From positions 1 to 7,774 of the forward strand of contig CAJYBQ010000139.1 of the NCBI GenBank assembly GCA_913064755.1: a stretch of 7,774 bases of DNA, given 5' to 3'. The translations under genes were made by a program, and so were the position numbers. The notes beneath the pieces are model-generated. The model saw only the letters and a list, made by a program, of their open reading frames with translations, did no database searches and was not told the DNA's origin. Source of the DNA: an uncultured Alphaproteobacteria bacterium. Its GTDB lineage: Bacteria; Pseudomonadota; Alphaproteobacteria; Minwuiales; Minwuiaceae. This document shows positions 1 to 6,817 of this stretch, in pieces (position 1 is the first letter of the stretch; the number at the start of each line of letters is the position of its first letter).

Positions 1-98
1 CGCGGCGGGCCCGCGCCGGTCCCCGCCGGGTGGGGATTCACGGACGGGGGGGCTGGGTCGGCCGGCGGGCACCCGCCATCCATCGCCCGATCCTGGGT
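1..98. other. Suspect low-fidelity stretch at contig edge within recN
   Basis: Translated in the recN frame, this stretch aligns with the RecN family without gaps but with many conserved residues replaced. HG is followed by RGGWVGRRAPAIHR, where the family typically has Q, an acidic residue, G-L-L-N-P-A-T-H-R at the same spacing. Most inferred changes are A or T to G (Glu to Gly before IHG, Gln to Arg, Leu to Arg twice, Asp to Gly at 96-98). From about base 99 (AFAGLE onward) the match is normal. A biased base-calling or assembly-edge artefact is the simplest explanation; real divergence is possible. Confidence 0.5.
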
Positions 99-1325
99 GC
101 CTTTGCCGGCCTGGAAACCGATGTCGCGGCCCTGCGCGGGCAATGGGAGGCCTGGCAGCAGACCGCGCGCAGGCTCAAGGGCGCCCGGGCAGCGCTGGCC
201 CGGGCCCGCGCCGACGAGGAACTGCTGCGCCACACGGTGGAGGAACTGTCGGAACTGGCCCCGGAAGAGGGCGAAGCGGATGAACTGTCGGAGCGGCGGG
301 GGTTCATGATGCAGGTGGAAAAGATCGCCGACGCGGTGAATGACGCCACGGCGGCGCTGGAAAAGGACGGCGGTGTCGCCACCAAGTTGCGCACCGCGGA
401 ACGCGCCCTGGACCGGGTGCGTGAACAGGCCGGTGACCGGCTGGGTCCGGCGATGGATGCGCTGGCCCGCGCCGGTGTCGAACTGGACGAAGCGATCAAT
501 GCCATCATGGGCGTGGCCGCGGACCTGGATGCCGACCCCGACGACGTCGACGCGGTGGAGGAACGGCTGTTCGCGCTGCGTGCCGCCGGTCGCAAGCACC
601 AGGTCGATCCCGACAGGCTGCCCCAACTGCTGGAACAGAAGCTGGCCGAGCTGGCCTCCATCGAGAAGGGCGATCAGGACCTTGCGGCGCTGGAGGCGGA
701 GGCGGAAGCCCTGTCCGCCGTCTGGCGCGCCGCCGCCGAGACATTGAGCGCGAAACGCCAGGCCGCCGCCACGCGACTGAACGCGGCCGTGGAAGCCGAA
801 CTGGAACCGCTGCGCATGGGCGGCGCGCGCTTCATCACCGAGGTCCTGCCGCAGACGCAGGAACACTGGGGACCTGAGGGGCTGGACCGGGTCGCATTCA
901 TGGTTGCCACCAATCCCGGCGCCCGCCCCGGCCCCATCGCCAAGATCGCCTCCGGCGGCGAGCTTTCCCGTTTCATGCTGGCCTTGAAGGTGGTGCTTGC
1001 CGCCACCGGTGACGCCCCCACCATGATCTTCGACGAGGTGGACCGCGGTGTCGGCGGCGCGACGGCGGACGCGGTGGGCGAACGACTGGCCCGGCTGGCG
1101 GAGACCTTCCAGGTCCTGGTGGTCACCCATTCACCGCAGGTCGCGGCCCGCGCCGATCGCCAGTGGCTGATCGCCAAGCAGGTGGGCAAGACCGCCATCA
1201 CCCGCGTCGACCCGCTGGACGGTGATGCTCGGCGGGAGGAAATCGCCCGCATGCTGTCCGGCGCCGAGGTCACGGTGGAGGCCCGTGCCGCCGCCGACCG
1301 CCTGCTGGGAGCACCGGCCAGATGA
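3..1325 (+). CDS. recN: DNA repair protein RecN, 5'-truncated by the window edge
   Basis: RecN is an SMC-like cytoplasmic ATPase acting in recombinational repair of DNA double-strand breaks. The reading frame is open to the left edge, so the gene starts outside. Family members are about 550-560 residues, so roughly 120 N-terminal residues including the Walker A loop are missing. Counting from the GTG at position 30 as residue 1, a long charged, coiled-coil-like region (about 35-260) is followed by the ABC signature SGGELS (308-313), Walker B with D335 and E336 (MIFDEVD), the GVGGATA stretch, and the switch histidine in THSPQVAA (H367). The GTG at 30 is internal, because it falls in the equivalent of the conserved VEIHGQ segment. 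The stop overlaps the ligA start by 4 bases (ATGA), implying a shared transcript. RecN is commonly SOS-controlled, but its promoter is not in view. The first ~98 bases match the family poorly and may contain errors. Confidence 0.95.
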   Translation, partial: RRARAGPRRVGIHGRGGWVGRRAPAIHRPILGAFAGLETDVAALRGQWEAWQQTARRLKGARAALARARADEELLRHTVEELSELAPEEGEADELSERRGFMMQVEKIADAVNDATAALEKDGGVATKLRTAERALDRVREQAGDRLGPAMDALARAGVELDEAINAIMGVAADLDADPDDVDAVEERLFALRAAGRKHQVDPDRLPQLLEQKLAELASIEKGDQDLAALEAEAEALSAVWRAAAETLSAKRQAAATRLNAAVEAELEPLRMGGARFITEVLPQTQEHWGPEGLDRVAFMVATNPGARPGPIAKIASGGELSRFMLALKVVLAATGDAPTMIFDEVDRGVGGATADAVGERLARLAETFQVLVVTHSPQVAARADRQWLIAKQVGKTAITRVDPLDGDARREEIARMLSGAEVTVEARAAADRLLGAPAR

Positions 1326-3469
1326 CACGAGACGACAAGACCAGTGAGGACAGGGCCGGGAAGGACAGGGCCACGGAAGCACCCGCCACGGTCCCGGCCG
1401 ATGATGCCACGCGAAGCCGCCACAGCAAGCTGTCCATTGAAATTCTTGACGCCAACAAGGCCTATTACGCGGCCAGCAGCCCGCTGATGGACGATGCCGC
1501 CTACGATGCCAGGTTTCAGGAACTGCAGGCGCTGGAGGCCCGGCACCCGGAACTGCTGACCGACGACAGTCCGACGCAACGGGTCGGCGCGGCCCCCGCC
1601 GCCGGCTTTGCCAAGGTGCGCCACGCCCGGCCCATGCTGTCGCTGGGCAATGCGTTCTCCGAGGAGGACGTGGCCGAGTTCCTGAAGCGCATCCGCCGCT
1701 TTCTCAACCTGGACGAGGCCGAGGAACTGGCGATCTGTGCCGAGCCGAAGATCGATGGCCTGTCTGCCAGCCTGCGCTATGAACGCGGTCGCCTGGTGCA
1801 GGGCGCAACCCGGGGCGACGGGCTGGAGGGTGAAGACGTCACCCGCAACCTGCGGACCCTGGACGACATCCCCGACGTGCTGCCCGGAGACGTGCCCGAC
1901 GTCTTCGAGGTGCGGGGCGAGGTCTACATGTCGAAACCCGCCTTCCAGGCCCTGAACGAAGCCCAGATGGCGGCCGACAAGCCCGCCTATGCCAACCCGC
2001 GCAACGCCGCCTCCGGTTCGCTGCGCCAGCTGGATCCGGGCATCACGGCACGGCGCAAGCTGAACTTCTTCGCCTATTCGTGGGGCGAGGTCTCCGCCCT
2101 GCCCGCCAGTACCCAGTCGGGCGTGCTGCAGGCGCTGGACAGATGGGGATTCACGGTCAATCCCCTGACCCGGAACTGCACCAGCCTGGCGGAGATCATG
2201 GCGTTCTATCGCGACGTCGAGACCCGCCGTGCCACGCTGGACCACGATATCGACGGGGTCGTCTACAAGGTCGACCGGCTGGACTGGCAGGACCGGCTGG
2301 GCTTCGTCAGCCGCAGCCCGCGCTTTGCCATCGCCCACAAGTTCCCGGCGGAGCAGGCCAGCACGATCCTGCGCGGCATCGACATCCAGGTGGGCCGCAC
2401 CGGTGCCCTGACGCCGGTGGCCCGGCTGGAACCTGTGACGGTCGGCGGGGTCGTCGTGTCCAACGCCACCCTGCACAACGAGGACGAGATCGCCCGCAAG
2501 GATGTGCGGATCGGCGACACGGTGACCCTGCAGCGGGCCGGTGACGTGATCCCGCAGATCGTCGGGGTCATCATCGAGAAACGCCCCGAGGGGACGGAGC
2601 CTTTCGTGTTCCCGACCGTCTGCCCGGTCTGTGGCAGCCACGCCGTGCGCGACACCCGTGCCAGCGGCGAACTGGACGTGGTGCGCCGCTGCAGCGGTGG
2701 GCTGGTCTGTGCCGCACAGGCAACCGAGCGGCTGAAGCATTTCGTGTCACGCAACGCGTTCGATATCGAGGGGCTGGGGGCGAAGCAGATCGAGGCCTTC
2801 TTCGCCGCCGGCGAGATCACCACCCCTGCCGAGATCTTCACGCTGCCGCGACGCAATGACGACCTGAAGCTGGAAACCCGCGACGGCTTCGGCAAGACGT
2901 CGGTGGAAAAGCTGTTCAAGGCCATCGACGAACGCCGCACCATCGCGCTGGACCGGTTCCTCTTCGCCCTCGGCATCCGCCATGTCGGGCAGACCACGGC
3001 CCGCACCCTCGCCGCGACCTATCGCACCCTGCCTGCCCTGCTCGACGCCCTGAATGCCGCGGTGAAGGATCCGGAGGGCGAGGCGCACCAGGACCTGATC
3101 AACATCGACGGCATCGGCCCGACCGTGGTGACGGAACTGATGGAGTTCATGGCGGAGGAACACAATCGCACCGTCCTCGATGACCTGCTGGGCGAACTGC
3201 GGGAGGTGGAACCCTTCGAGGCCCCGGCGCAGGACAGCCCCGTCGCGGGCAAGACAGTGGTCTTCACCGGCACGCTGGAAACCATGACCCGCGACGAAGC
3301 CAAGGCCCGCGCCGAATCGCTGGGCGCGCGGGTATCGGGCAGTGTCTCGAAGAAGACGGACATCCTGGTCGCCGGACCCGGCGCCGGGTCGAAGGCGAAG
3401 AAGGCGGCGGAACTCGGCATCCTGACGCTGACGGAACAGGCCTGGCTGGACCTGGTGAACGGGGCCTGA
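1322..3469 (+). CDS. ligA: NAD-dependent DNA ligase LigA
   Basis: LigA seals nicks in duplex DNA using NAD+ as the adenylate donor, joining Okazaki fragments and finishing excision repair. At 715 residues it is complete, against 671 in E. coli. The surplus is mainly a hydrophilic N-terminal extension of about 27 residues rich in D, K, R and T. Domain Ia follows with YY (48-49), a D..YD motif and HPEL. The adenylation domain carries the AMP-accepting lysine K143 in KIDG. Then come the OB fold, a four-Cys zinc finger (C434, C437, C457, C463), helix-hairpin-helix repeats (about 545-625, including LGIRHVG and IDGIGP) and a C-terminal BRCT domain (about 638-712, with GKTVVFTGTL and SKKTDILV). The ATG start overlaps the recN stop (ATGA), and a GGGAG lies about 9 bases upstream inside recN. 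This makes translational coupling likely and supports the long N-terminus. No residue expected for catalysis is missing. Confidence 0.98.
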   Translation: MTRDDKTSEDRAGKDRATEAPATVPADDATRSRHSKLSIEILDANKAYYAASSPLMDDAAYDARFQELQALEARHPELLTDDSPTQRVGAAPAAGFAKVRHARPMLSLGNAFSEEDVAEFLKRIRRFLNLDEAEELAICAEPKIDGLSASLRYERGRLVQGATRGDGLEGEDVTRNLRTLDDIPDVLPGDVPDVFEVRGEVYMSKPAFQALNEAQMAADKPAYANPRNAASGSLRQLDPGITARRKLNFFAYSWGEVSALPASTQSGVLQALDRWGFTVNPLTRNCTSLAEIMAFYRDVETRRATLDHDIDGVVYKVDRLDWQDRLGFVSRSPRFAIAHKFPAEQASTILRGIDIQVGRTGALTPVARLEPVTVGGVVVSNATLHNEDEIARKDVRIGDTVTLQRAGDVIPQIVGVIIEKRPEGTEPFVFPTVCPVCGSHAVRDTRASGELDVVRRCSGGLVCAAQATERLKHFVSRNAFDIEGLGAKQIEAFFAAGEITTPAEIFTLPRRNDDLKLETRDGFGKTSVEKLFKAIDERRTIALDRFLFALGIRHVGQTTARTLAATYRTLPALLDALNAAVKDPEGEAHQDLINIDGIGPTVVTELMEFMAEEHNRTVLDDLLGELREVEPFEAPAQDSPVAGKTVVFTGTLETMTRDEAKARAESLGARVSGSVSKKTDILVAGPGAGSKAKKAAELGILTLTEQAWLDLVNGA

Positions 3470-3495
3470 AGGCAACGGGACACGGGACCGCCGGC

Positions 3496-3870
3496 TCAGT
3501 TCGGAATCTTCCACAACAGGTTCTGCAATTGCCGCCAGAACGTCGCGGCATCGACATAGCCGTGGATGCGCCCGACCTCGCCCCCCTGGTGCATCAGCAC
3601 GAAGGTCGGCGTCATGCGCACGCCTTTGACGGCGCGCAGGTCGTCCGGCCGGTCGCCGCGCAGGTCGACCCGGCGCAGGGGCGCCCGCGCACCCGCGGTC
3701 GTGTCGGCGTAACCGCTGCCCACGGCGGCGTTCCAGACCGCGCAGTAGATGCATGTGCCAAGCTCGAACATCACCAGCTCCGTGCGCTTCTCCGCACCCT
3801 TGGCCACGAAGGGCAGGACGAAGCAGAGCATCGTGAAGACCAGCGCGGTCGTTCTTGCCCATTTCCTCAT
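3496..3870 (-). CDS. Exported thioredoxin-fold protein, SoxS-like
   Basis: This is a 124-residue protein with an N-terminal signal sequence: a basic start (MRKWAR), a hydrophobic core at about residues 8-23, and likely cleavage near 23-26. The mature part, about 100 residues, is therefore probably periplasmic. A CxxC redox motif (C40-I-Y-C43) follows a beta strand (LVMFELGT), and the thioredoxin cis-proline is visible as TPTF (P88). Segments such as APLRRVDL and GEVGRIHGY resemble the small SoxS-type thioredoxins of alphaproteobacteria, which are thought to keep partner proteins reduced or reactivated. A partner cannot be named, because no sox genes are nearby. The gene converges on ligA with 26 bases between stop codons and is divergent from the asparagine-synthetase homologue. 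The ATG at 3868-3870 is chosen because it gives a proper signal peptide and an in-frame stop lies shortly upstream; its ribosome site (GCGGAA) is weak. Confidence in the fold is high, in the specific role low. Confidence 0.85.
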   Translation of the reverse strand: MRKWARTTALVFTMLCFVLPFVAKGAEKRTELVMFELGTCIYCAVWNAAVGSGYADTTAGARAPLRRVDLRGDRPDDLRAVKGVRMTPTFVLMHQGGEVGRIHGYVDAATFWRQLQNLLWKIPN

Positions 3871-3941
3871 GCATTCCGCTTAGGCGATCATCGGGCCGCA
3901 GGCAAATCACCTCTCGGCGACAGGTCCGGCGTTCAGTGCTG

Positions 3942-3969
3942 TTGCAAGCGCACGGTGGTTCGGTCTAAG
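3942..3969 (+). promoter_or_regulatory. Weak candidate promoter in the divergent spacer
   Basis: TTGCAA (3942-3947) and TCTAAG (3964-3969) are separated by 16 bases, each matching the sigma-70 consensus boxes at 4 of 6 positions. They sit about 90 bases upstream of the plus-strand asparagine-synthetase homologue, which must be transcribed from this 186-base spacer unless it is read through. Matches this weak occur by chance, so this is only the best-looking site here. No convincing promoter was found for the opposite-strand thioredoxin gene. Confidence 0.2.
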
Positions 3970-3971
3970 GC

Positions 3972-4060
3972 ATGCGCAGCAACGATCGGGGGCTGCACCG
4001 GCCAGCGACCGGACGCGGTTCCCCACGATGACGCCCTCGGATGACCGGAACATCGCATGA
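3972..4060 (+). other. Two tiny chained ORFs ahead of the cyclase-like gene
   Basis: An ORF of 19 codons (3972-4031) ends at a TGA overlapping the ATG of a 10-codon ORF (4028-4060, MTPSDDRNIA). That ORF in turn ends at a TGA overlapping the ATG of the asparagine-synthetase homologue at 4057. Both junctions are ATGA. Such overlaps are used for translational coupling, so a leader-peptide arrangement is conceivable. Neither small ORF has a good ribosome site, and neither resembles a lasso precursor. It may be coincidence in G+C-rich DNA. Confidence 0.15.
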
Positions 4061-5955
4061 TTGGCCTTTACGTCCTCTGGCATGACCCGGATGCGGTGCT
4101 TTCACGGTCCGCGGCCTTCGCGTCTGCGCTCAGGACCGGCCCCGTGTCGCCGAGGGCGCACCTGCTGAACGGCACGCTGCTCTGCGACGGCCATGCGGCG
4201 CCGACGCAGATGCCCGCGCGGACGCCGGACGGATCGGCCGTGCTGCTGTATGGCTTCATCGAGAACCGCCGCGCCATGCGGGCGGAGCTGGGGATTCCCG
4301 ACGAAGGCGACGCGGCACTCTATGCGGCGGCCTACGCCCGCTGGGGGGAAGACGCGGACCAGCGGCTGCTGGGCGAATATGCCGTGATCCTGATCGAGGC
4401 CAATGGCAAGCGCATCCGCATGGCGCGCAGCCCGATCAAGTCGCCGGCACTGTATTTCTGGCGCGACGCGGAACGGCTGATCGTCACCTGCTATCCGCAG
4501 GCCGTCTTCGCCAGTGGCGAGATCGAGCGGGTGCTGGACGAGCAGAAGATCGCCGACACCCTGTACCTCAATTATCGCGAGGAACGCCGCGGCTGGTTCA
4601 GGGGCGTTGCCCGCCTGCCGCGCGGCACCCGCGCCTGGGCCACGCCGGATGGTGTGACGGAAACCCGCTTCTTCGATATCGAGAACATTCCCCCGGTCCG
4701 CTTCAAGCGCGACAGCGACTACGTGGAAGCCGCCGACGCCCTGTTCCGGGAAGCCGTGACCATGGCACTGGACGGCTTCGAGCGCCCGGCCATCAGCCTG
4801 TCCGGCGGCCTGGATTCCCAGGCCGTCGCCGCCTACACGATGCTGACCCGCCCCGACCAGCCATTGCTGTCCTATACCTCCGTGCCGCAAGCTGGCTGGA
4901 GGCCGGCTGATCCGTCAGCCCTGGTTGACGAAAGCCCTCACGTGGAAGCCCTTGCCGCGATGTACCCGCAGTTGGAGCCGCACTGGGTGGACACGGCGGG
5001 ACAGGATTCCCCCGACGATCAGAGGGGCATCTTCGAGACTTCCCTGGTATCGCCCCGGCATCCGGCCAACCTGCCCTGGGTGCACCGGATGCAGCGGTCG
5101 GCGCGGGACGCAGGGGCCGACGTGATGCTGACCGGAACCATGGGCAATGCAACGTTCAGCTATTCGGGCCATGGCCTGTTGCAGGACATGATCCGCAGCG
5201 GTCGACTGTATGGCGCGGCGCGGGAACTCTGGTACGGCGGACCGCGACACAAGCTGTTCGACCGCGTCGCGCGGCAGGCCGTGCTGCCGTTCCTGCCAGC
5301 ATCCGCAAGGCGCGCCCTGCGAAGACGCTTCGGCAGCCTGTGGAGCACGGAGCTGCCGACCTGGTCGCCACTCCACCCCGACTTCGCCCGTGAGCATGAC
5401 GCGGTGGCACGCGCATTCGAGATGGGGCAGGAAGGCTCCTTCACAATGCCCAGTTCCGTACTCGGGTATCGCCACGCCATCCTGGGCGATGCTATCAATG
5501 AAGGCGGCGATATCCTCTACGCCCTGCAGCGGCTGCATGGCCTGCCAAGCCGCGACCCGACCAGCTACCGCCCCCTGCTCGAATTCTGCTTCGCGATCCC
5601 TCCCGAGCAGTTCCTGAACAAGGGACGCAGCCGCTGGCTTGCCAAACGCATGCTGACCGGCAAGGTGCCGGAGATGGTCCGCAACGAGCATCGGCGCGGT
5701 CAGCAAGCGGCCGACTGGATCGCGAACGTCATTCCCCGACGCCAGGAAATCCTGGAGGAACTGGATTGGCTCTCGTCCGATCCACTGGTCAGGGAGTATC
5801 TGGACTTCGACCGCCTGAAGCGAGCGGTGGAGGACATGCCCGTGGATGGATCAACCGTGACGCATGAGCAGACACTGGTGCTGAGACTGGCACTCAACCG
5901 CGGGCTGACGACCGCCCGCTTCGTACGCTACATCAATGGACGCAACGACCTCTGA
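4057..5955 (+). CDS. Asparagine-synthetase homologue, lasso cyclase-like (McjC family)
   Basis: This 632-residue protein has the two-domain layout of class B asparagine synthetases. Residues about 1-200 form a glutaminase-like domain (LLGEYAVILIE, then ARSPIKSPALYFW in place of the usual ARDRLGVKPLYY). It begins MIGLYVLW and lacks the Cys required at position 2 for glutamine hydrolysis. The C-terminal domain has an intact pyrophosphatase loop, SGGLDS (249-254, preceded by AISL). The usual TGxGGDE motif reads TGTMGNATFS (359-368). This pattern is known in lasso peptide cyclases, which adenylate an Asp or Glu side chain of the precursor and close a macrolactam with its N-terminal amine, without using glutamine. 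The ATG start overlaps a 10-codon ORF and has only a weak GGAA site; an in-frame TGA at 4042 rules out a longer form. The convergent kinase and sulfotransferase genes support a peptide-modification role. The alternative is an amidotransferase-like enzyme of another secondary-metabolite or polysaccharide pathway. No precursor is visible. Confidence 0.8.
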   Translation: MIGLYVLWHDPDAVLSRSAAFASALRTGPVSPRAHLLNGTLLCDGHAAPTQMPARTPDGSAVLLYGFIENRRAMRAELGIPDEGDAALYAAAYARWGEDADQRLLGEYAVILIEANGKRIRMARSPIKSPALYFWRDAERLIVTCYPQAVFASGEIERVLDEQKIADTLYLNYREERRGWFRGVARLPRGTRAWATPDGVTETRFFDIENIPPVRFKRDSDYVEAADALFREAVTMALDGFERPAISLSGGLDSQAVAAYTMLTRPDQPLLSYTSVPQAGWRPADPSALVDESPHVEALAAMYPQLEPHWVDTAGQDSPDDQRGIFETSLVSPRHPANLPWVHRMQRSARDAGADVMLTGTMGNATFSYSGHGLLQDMIRSGRLYGAARELWYGGPRHKLFDRVARQAVLPFLPASARRALRRRFGSLWSTELPTWSPLHPDFAREHDAVARAFEMGQEGSFTMPSSVLGYRHAILGDAINEGGDILYALQRLHGLPSRDPTSYRPLLEFCFAIPPEQFLNKGRSRWLAKRMLTGKVPEMVRNEHRRGQQAADWIANVIPRRQEILEELDWLSSDPLVREYLDFDRLKRAVEDMPVDGSTVTHEQTLVLRLALNRGLTTARFVRYINGRNDL

Positions 5956-5961
5956 CGCGGC

Positions 5962-6816
5962 TCAGACAGGTTGCATCTCCGCATCCAGATACCCGAAGCG
6001 CGACATCACGTCCCCGTGGTCAGCGATGATCCGTGCGACCTGGGCGTCCGTCAGGCTGGAACGCCAGTCGCCGGTGACGCCCTTGCGGAAGAACCGCTCC
6101 GCATGTGGGGGTCGCTCCCGGAACCCCGAGCGCGCCTCCTGCGCCGCAACGACATCGAAACGGCTGAACTCGATGGCACGCCTGCGTCGTCCGGTATCCG
6201 GTTCGAGGCCCAGGAAGTCGGCGGCGGAACCGAAGGTCCGCTCCGGCGTCGCATGCATGTCCTCGTAGCGGATGACCTTCACGTTCAGCCCTTCGGCATC
6301 CACCCAACTCCTGACATGCTGTGACCATGTTCCGACGAACTGCAGCAACTGCTCGGGCAGCGCCTTTCGCGATCGTGCCAGCGCGTGCTCCGGATCACCC
6401 ATGAAGCTTATGGCGTCGTCGATGCTGCAGTTGCGGTGACTGGCATAGGATGGTGCAACATCCAGCGGATTGCGGACGATGTAGAGGGCGCCAAGCGTGG
6501 CGACATCATCCACCAGCGGGTGGCCCTCGGCAGTGCTGATGTAGGCATCGTGAATCTTGTGATAGGTGACGCCATCGCCACGGCACATCCAGCGATAGAC
6601 ATGGGGGCGCAGGCTCTCGATCTCGTCCTGGCGCAGGTCGGAAGTGTCGAACCCGATCACGTCATCGATCCACATCCGGCTGGATGCGATACTTCCGGTA
6701 TTCAGCTTGTTGATATGGGCCGGGGTATCTTCGTTGCTCGCCAGGTTCTGAAGGAAGGTACGGAACCAGGTGTTGCCGGACTTGGGATAGGACGCCAGCC
6801 AGAATATCCCGCCCAT
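5962..6816 (-). CDS. PAPS-dependent sulfotransferase
   Basis: A cytosolic-type sulfotransferase of 284 residues that should transfer sulfate from PAPS to a hydroxyl or amine acceptor. The 5'-phosphosulfate loop is YPKSGNTW (10-17). A K87-I-H89 segment holds the likely active-site Lys and His. The 3'-phosphate-binding region is RNPLDVAPSYASH (115-127), and the C-terminal RKGVTGDW (244-251) matches the RKGxxGDW signature. The ATG at 6814-6816 is preferred over an upstream in-frame TTG at 6843. It sits 1 base after the stop of the kinase gene, is preceded by GAGGG at 5-base spacing, and gives the compact start MGGIFWLASYPKSGN usual for the family. The gene is very probably cotranscribed with the kinase. 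It ends 6 bases from the stop of the convergent asparagine-synthetase homologue. The substrate is unknown; the neighbourhood suggests a ribosomally made peptide, but a glycan or lipid acceptor is not excluded. Confidence 0.9.
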   Translation of the reverse strand: MGGIFWLASYPKSGNTWFRTFLQNLASNEDTPAHINKLNTGSIASSRMWIDDVIGFDTSDLRQDEIESLRPHVYRWMCRGDGVTYHKIHDAYISTAEGHPLVDDVATLGALYIVRNPLDVAPSYASHRNCSIDDAISFMGDPEHALARSRKALPEQLLQFVGTWSQHVRSWVDAEGLNVKVIRYEDMHATPERTFGSAADFLGLEPDTGRRRRAIEFSRFDVVAAQEARSGFRERPPHAERFFRKGVTGDWRSSLTDAQVARIIADHGDVMSRFGYLDAEMQPV

Positions 6817-6817
6817 G

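Noticed and set aside
30..32. GTG as a true start of recN
   Set aside because: The frame remains open to base 3, and the GTG corresponds to an internal conserved Val before IHG; the missing Walker A domain shows the gene starts off the left edge.
31..2156. A 13-base exact repeat (TGGGGATTCACGG at 31-43 and 2144-2156)
   Set aside because: One such match is about what chance gives in a window of this size and composition. The flanks are unrelated and both copies are coding, although the first lies in the suspect edge region.
674..2740. A 688-codon open frame on the minus strand
   Set aside because: It lies antisense across recN and ligA, whose domains are unmistakable. Long antisense frames are expected from G/C-rich third positions, and its translation resembles no recognised family.
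3470..3495. Bidirectional terminator between ligA and the thioredoxin-like gene
   Set aside because: No stem of useful length with a T-run was found; the best inverted repeat nearby (GGAA-TC-TTCC at about 3502-3511) is only 4 base pairs and lies in coding sequence.
2747..3910. A 387-codon minus-strand open frame
   Set aside because: It is antisense to ligA and out of frame across the thioredoxin-like gene; its composition is G/R/A-rich shadow sequence without motifs.
3529..4044. A 171-codon plus-strand open frame ahead of the cyclase homologue
   Set aside because: It is mostly antisense to the SoxS-like gene, which has a clear signal peptide, CxxC and cis-Pro; the plus frame shows no motif.
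3871..4060. A lasso precursor gene hidden in the divergent spacer
   Set aside because: All three plus frames were read. The only ATG-started frames are 19 and 10 codons, and neither has a core with Gly/Ala/Ser at position 1 and Asp/Glu at 7-9 after a Thr-containing leader.
4057..5955. Housekeeping asparagine synthetase AsnB
   Set aside because: Cys2 of the glutaminase site is absent, the TGxGGDE motif is replaced by TGTMGNAT, and the neighbours are tailoring enzymes, not amino-acid biosynthesis genes.
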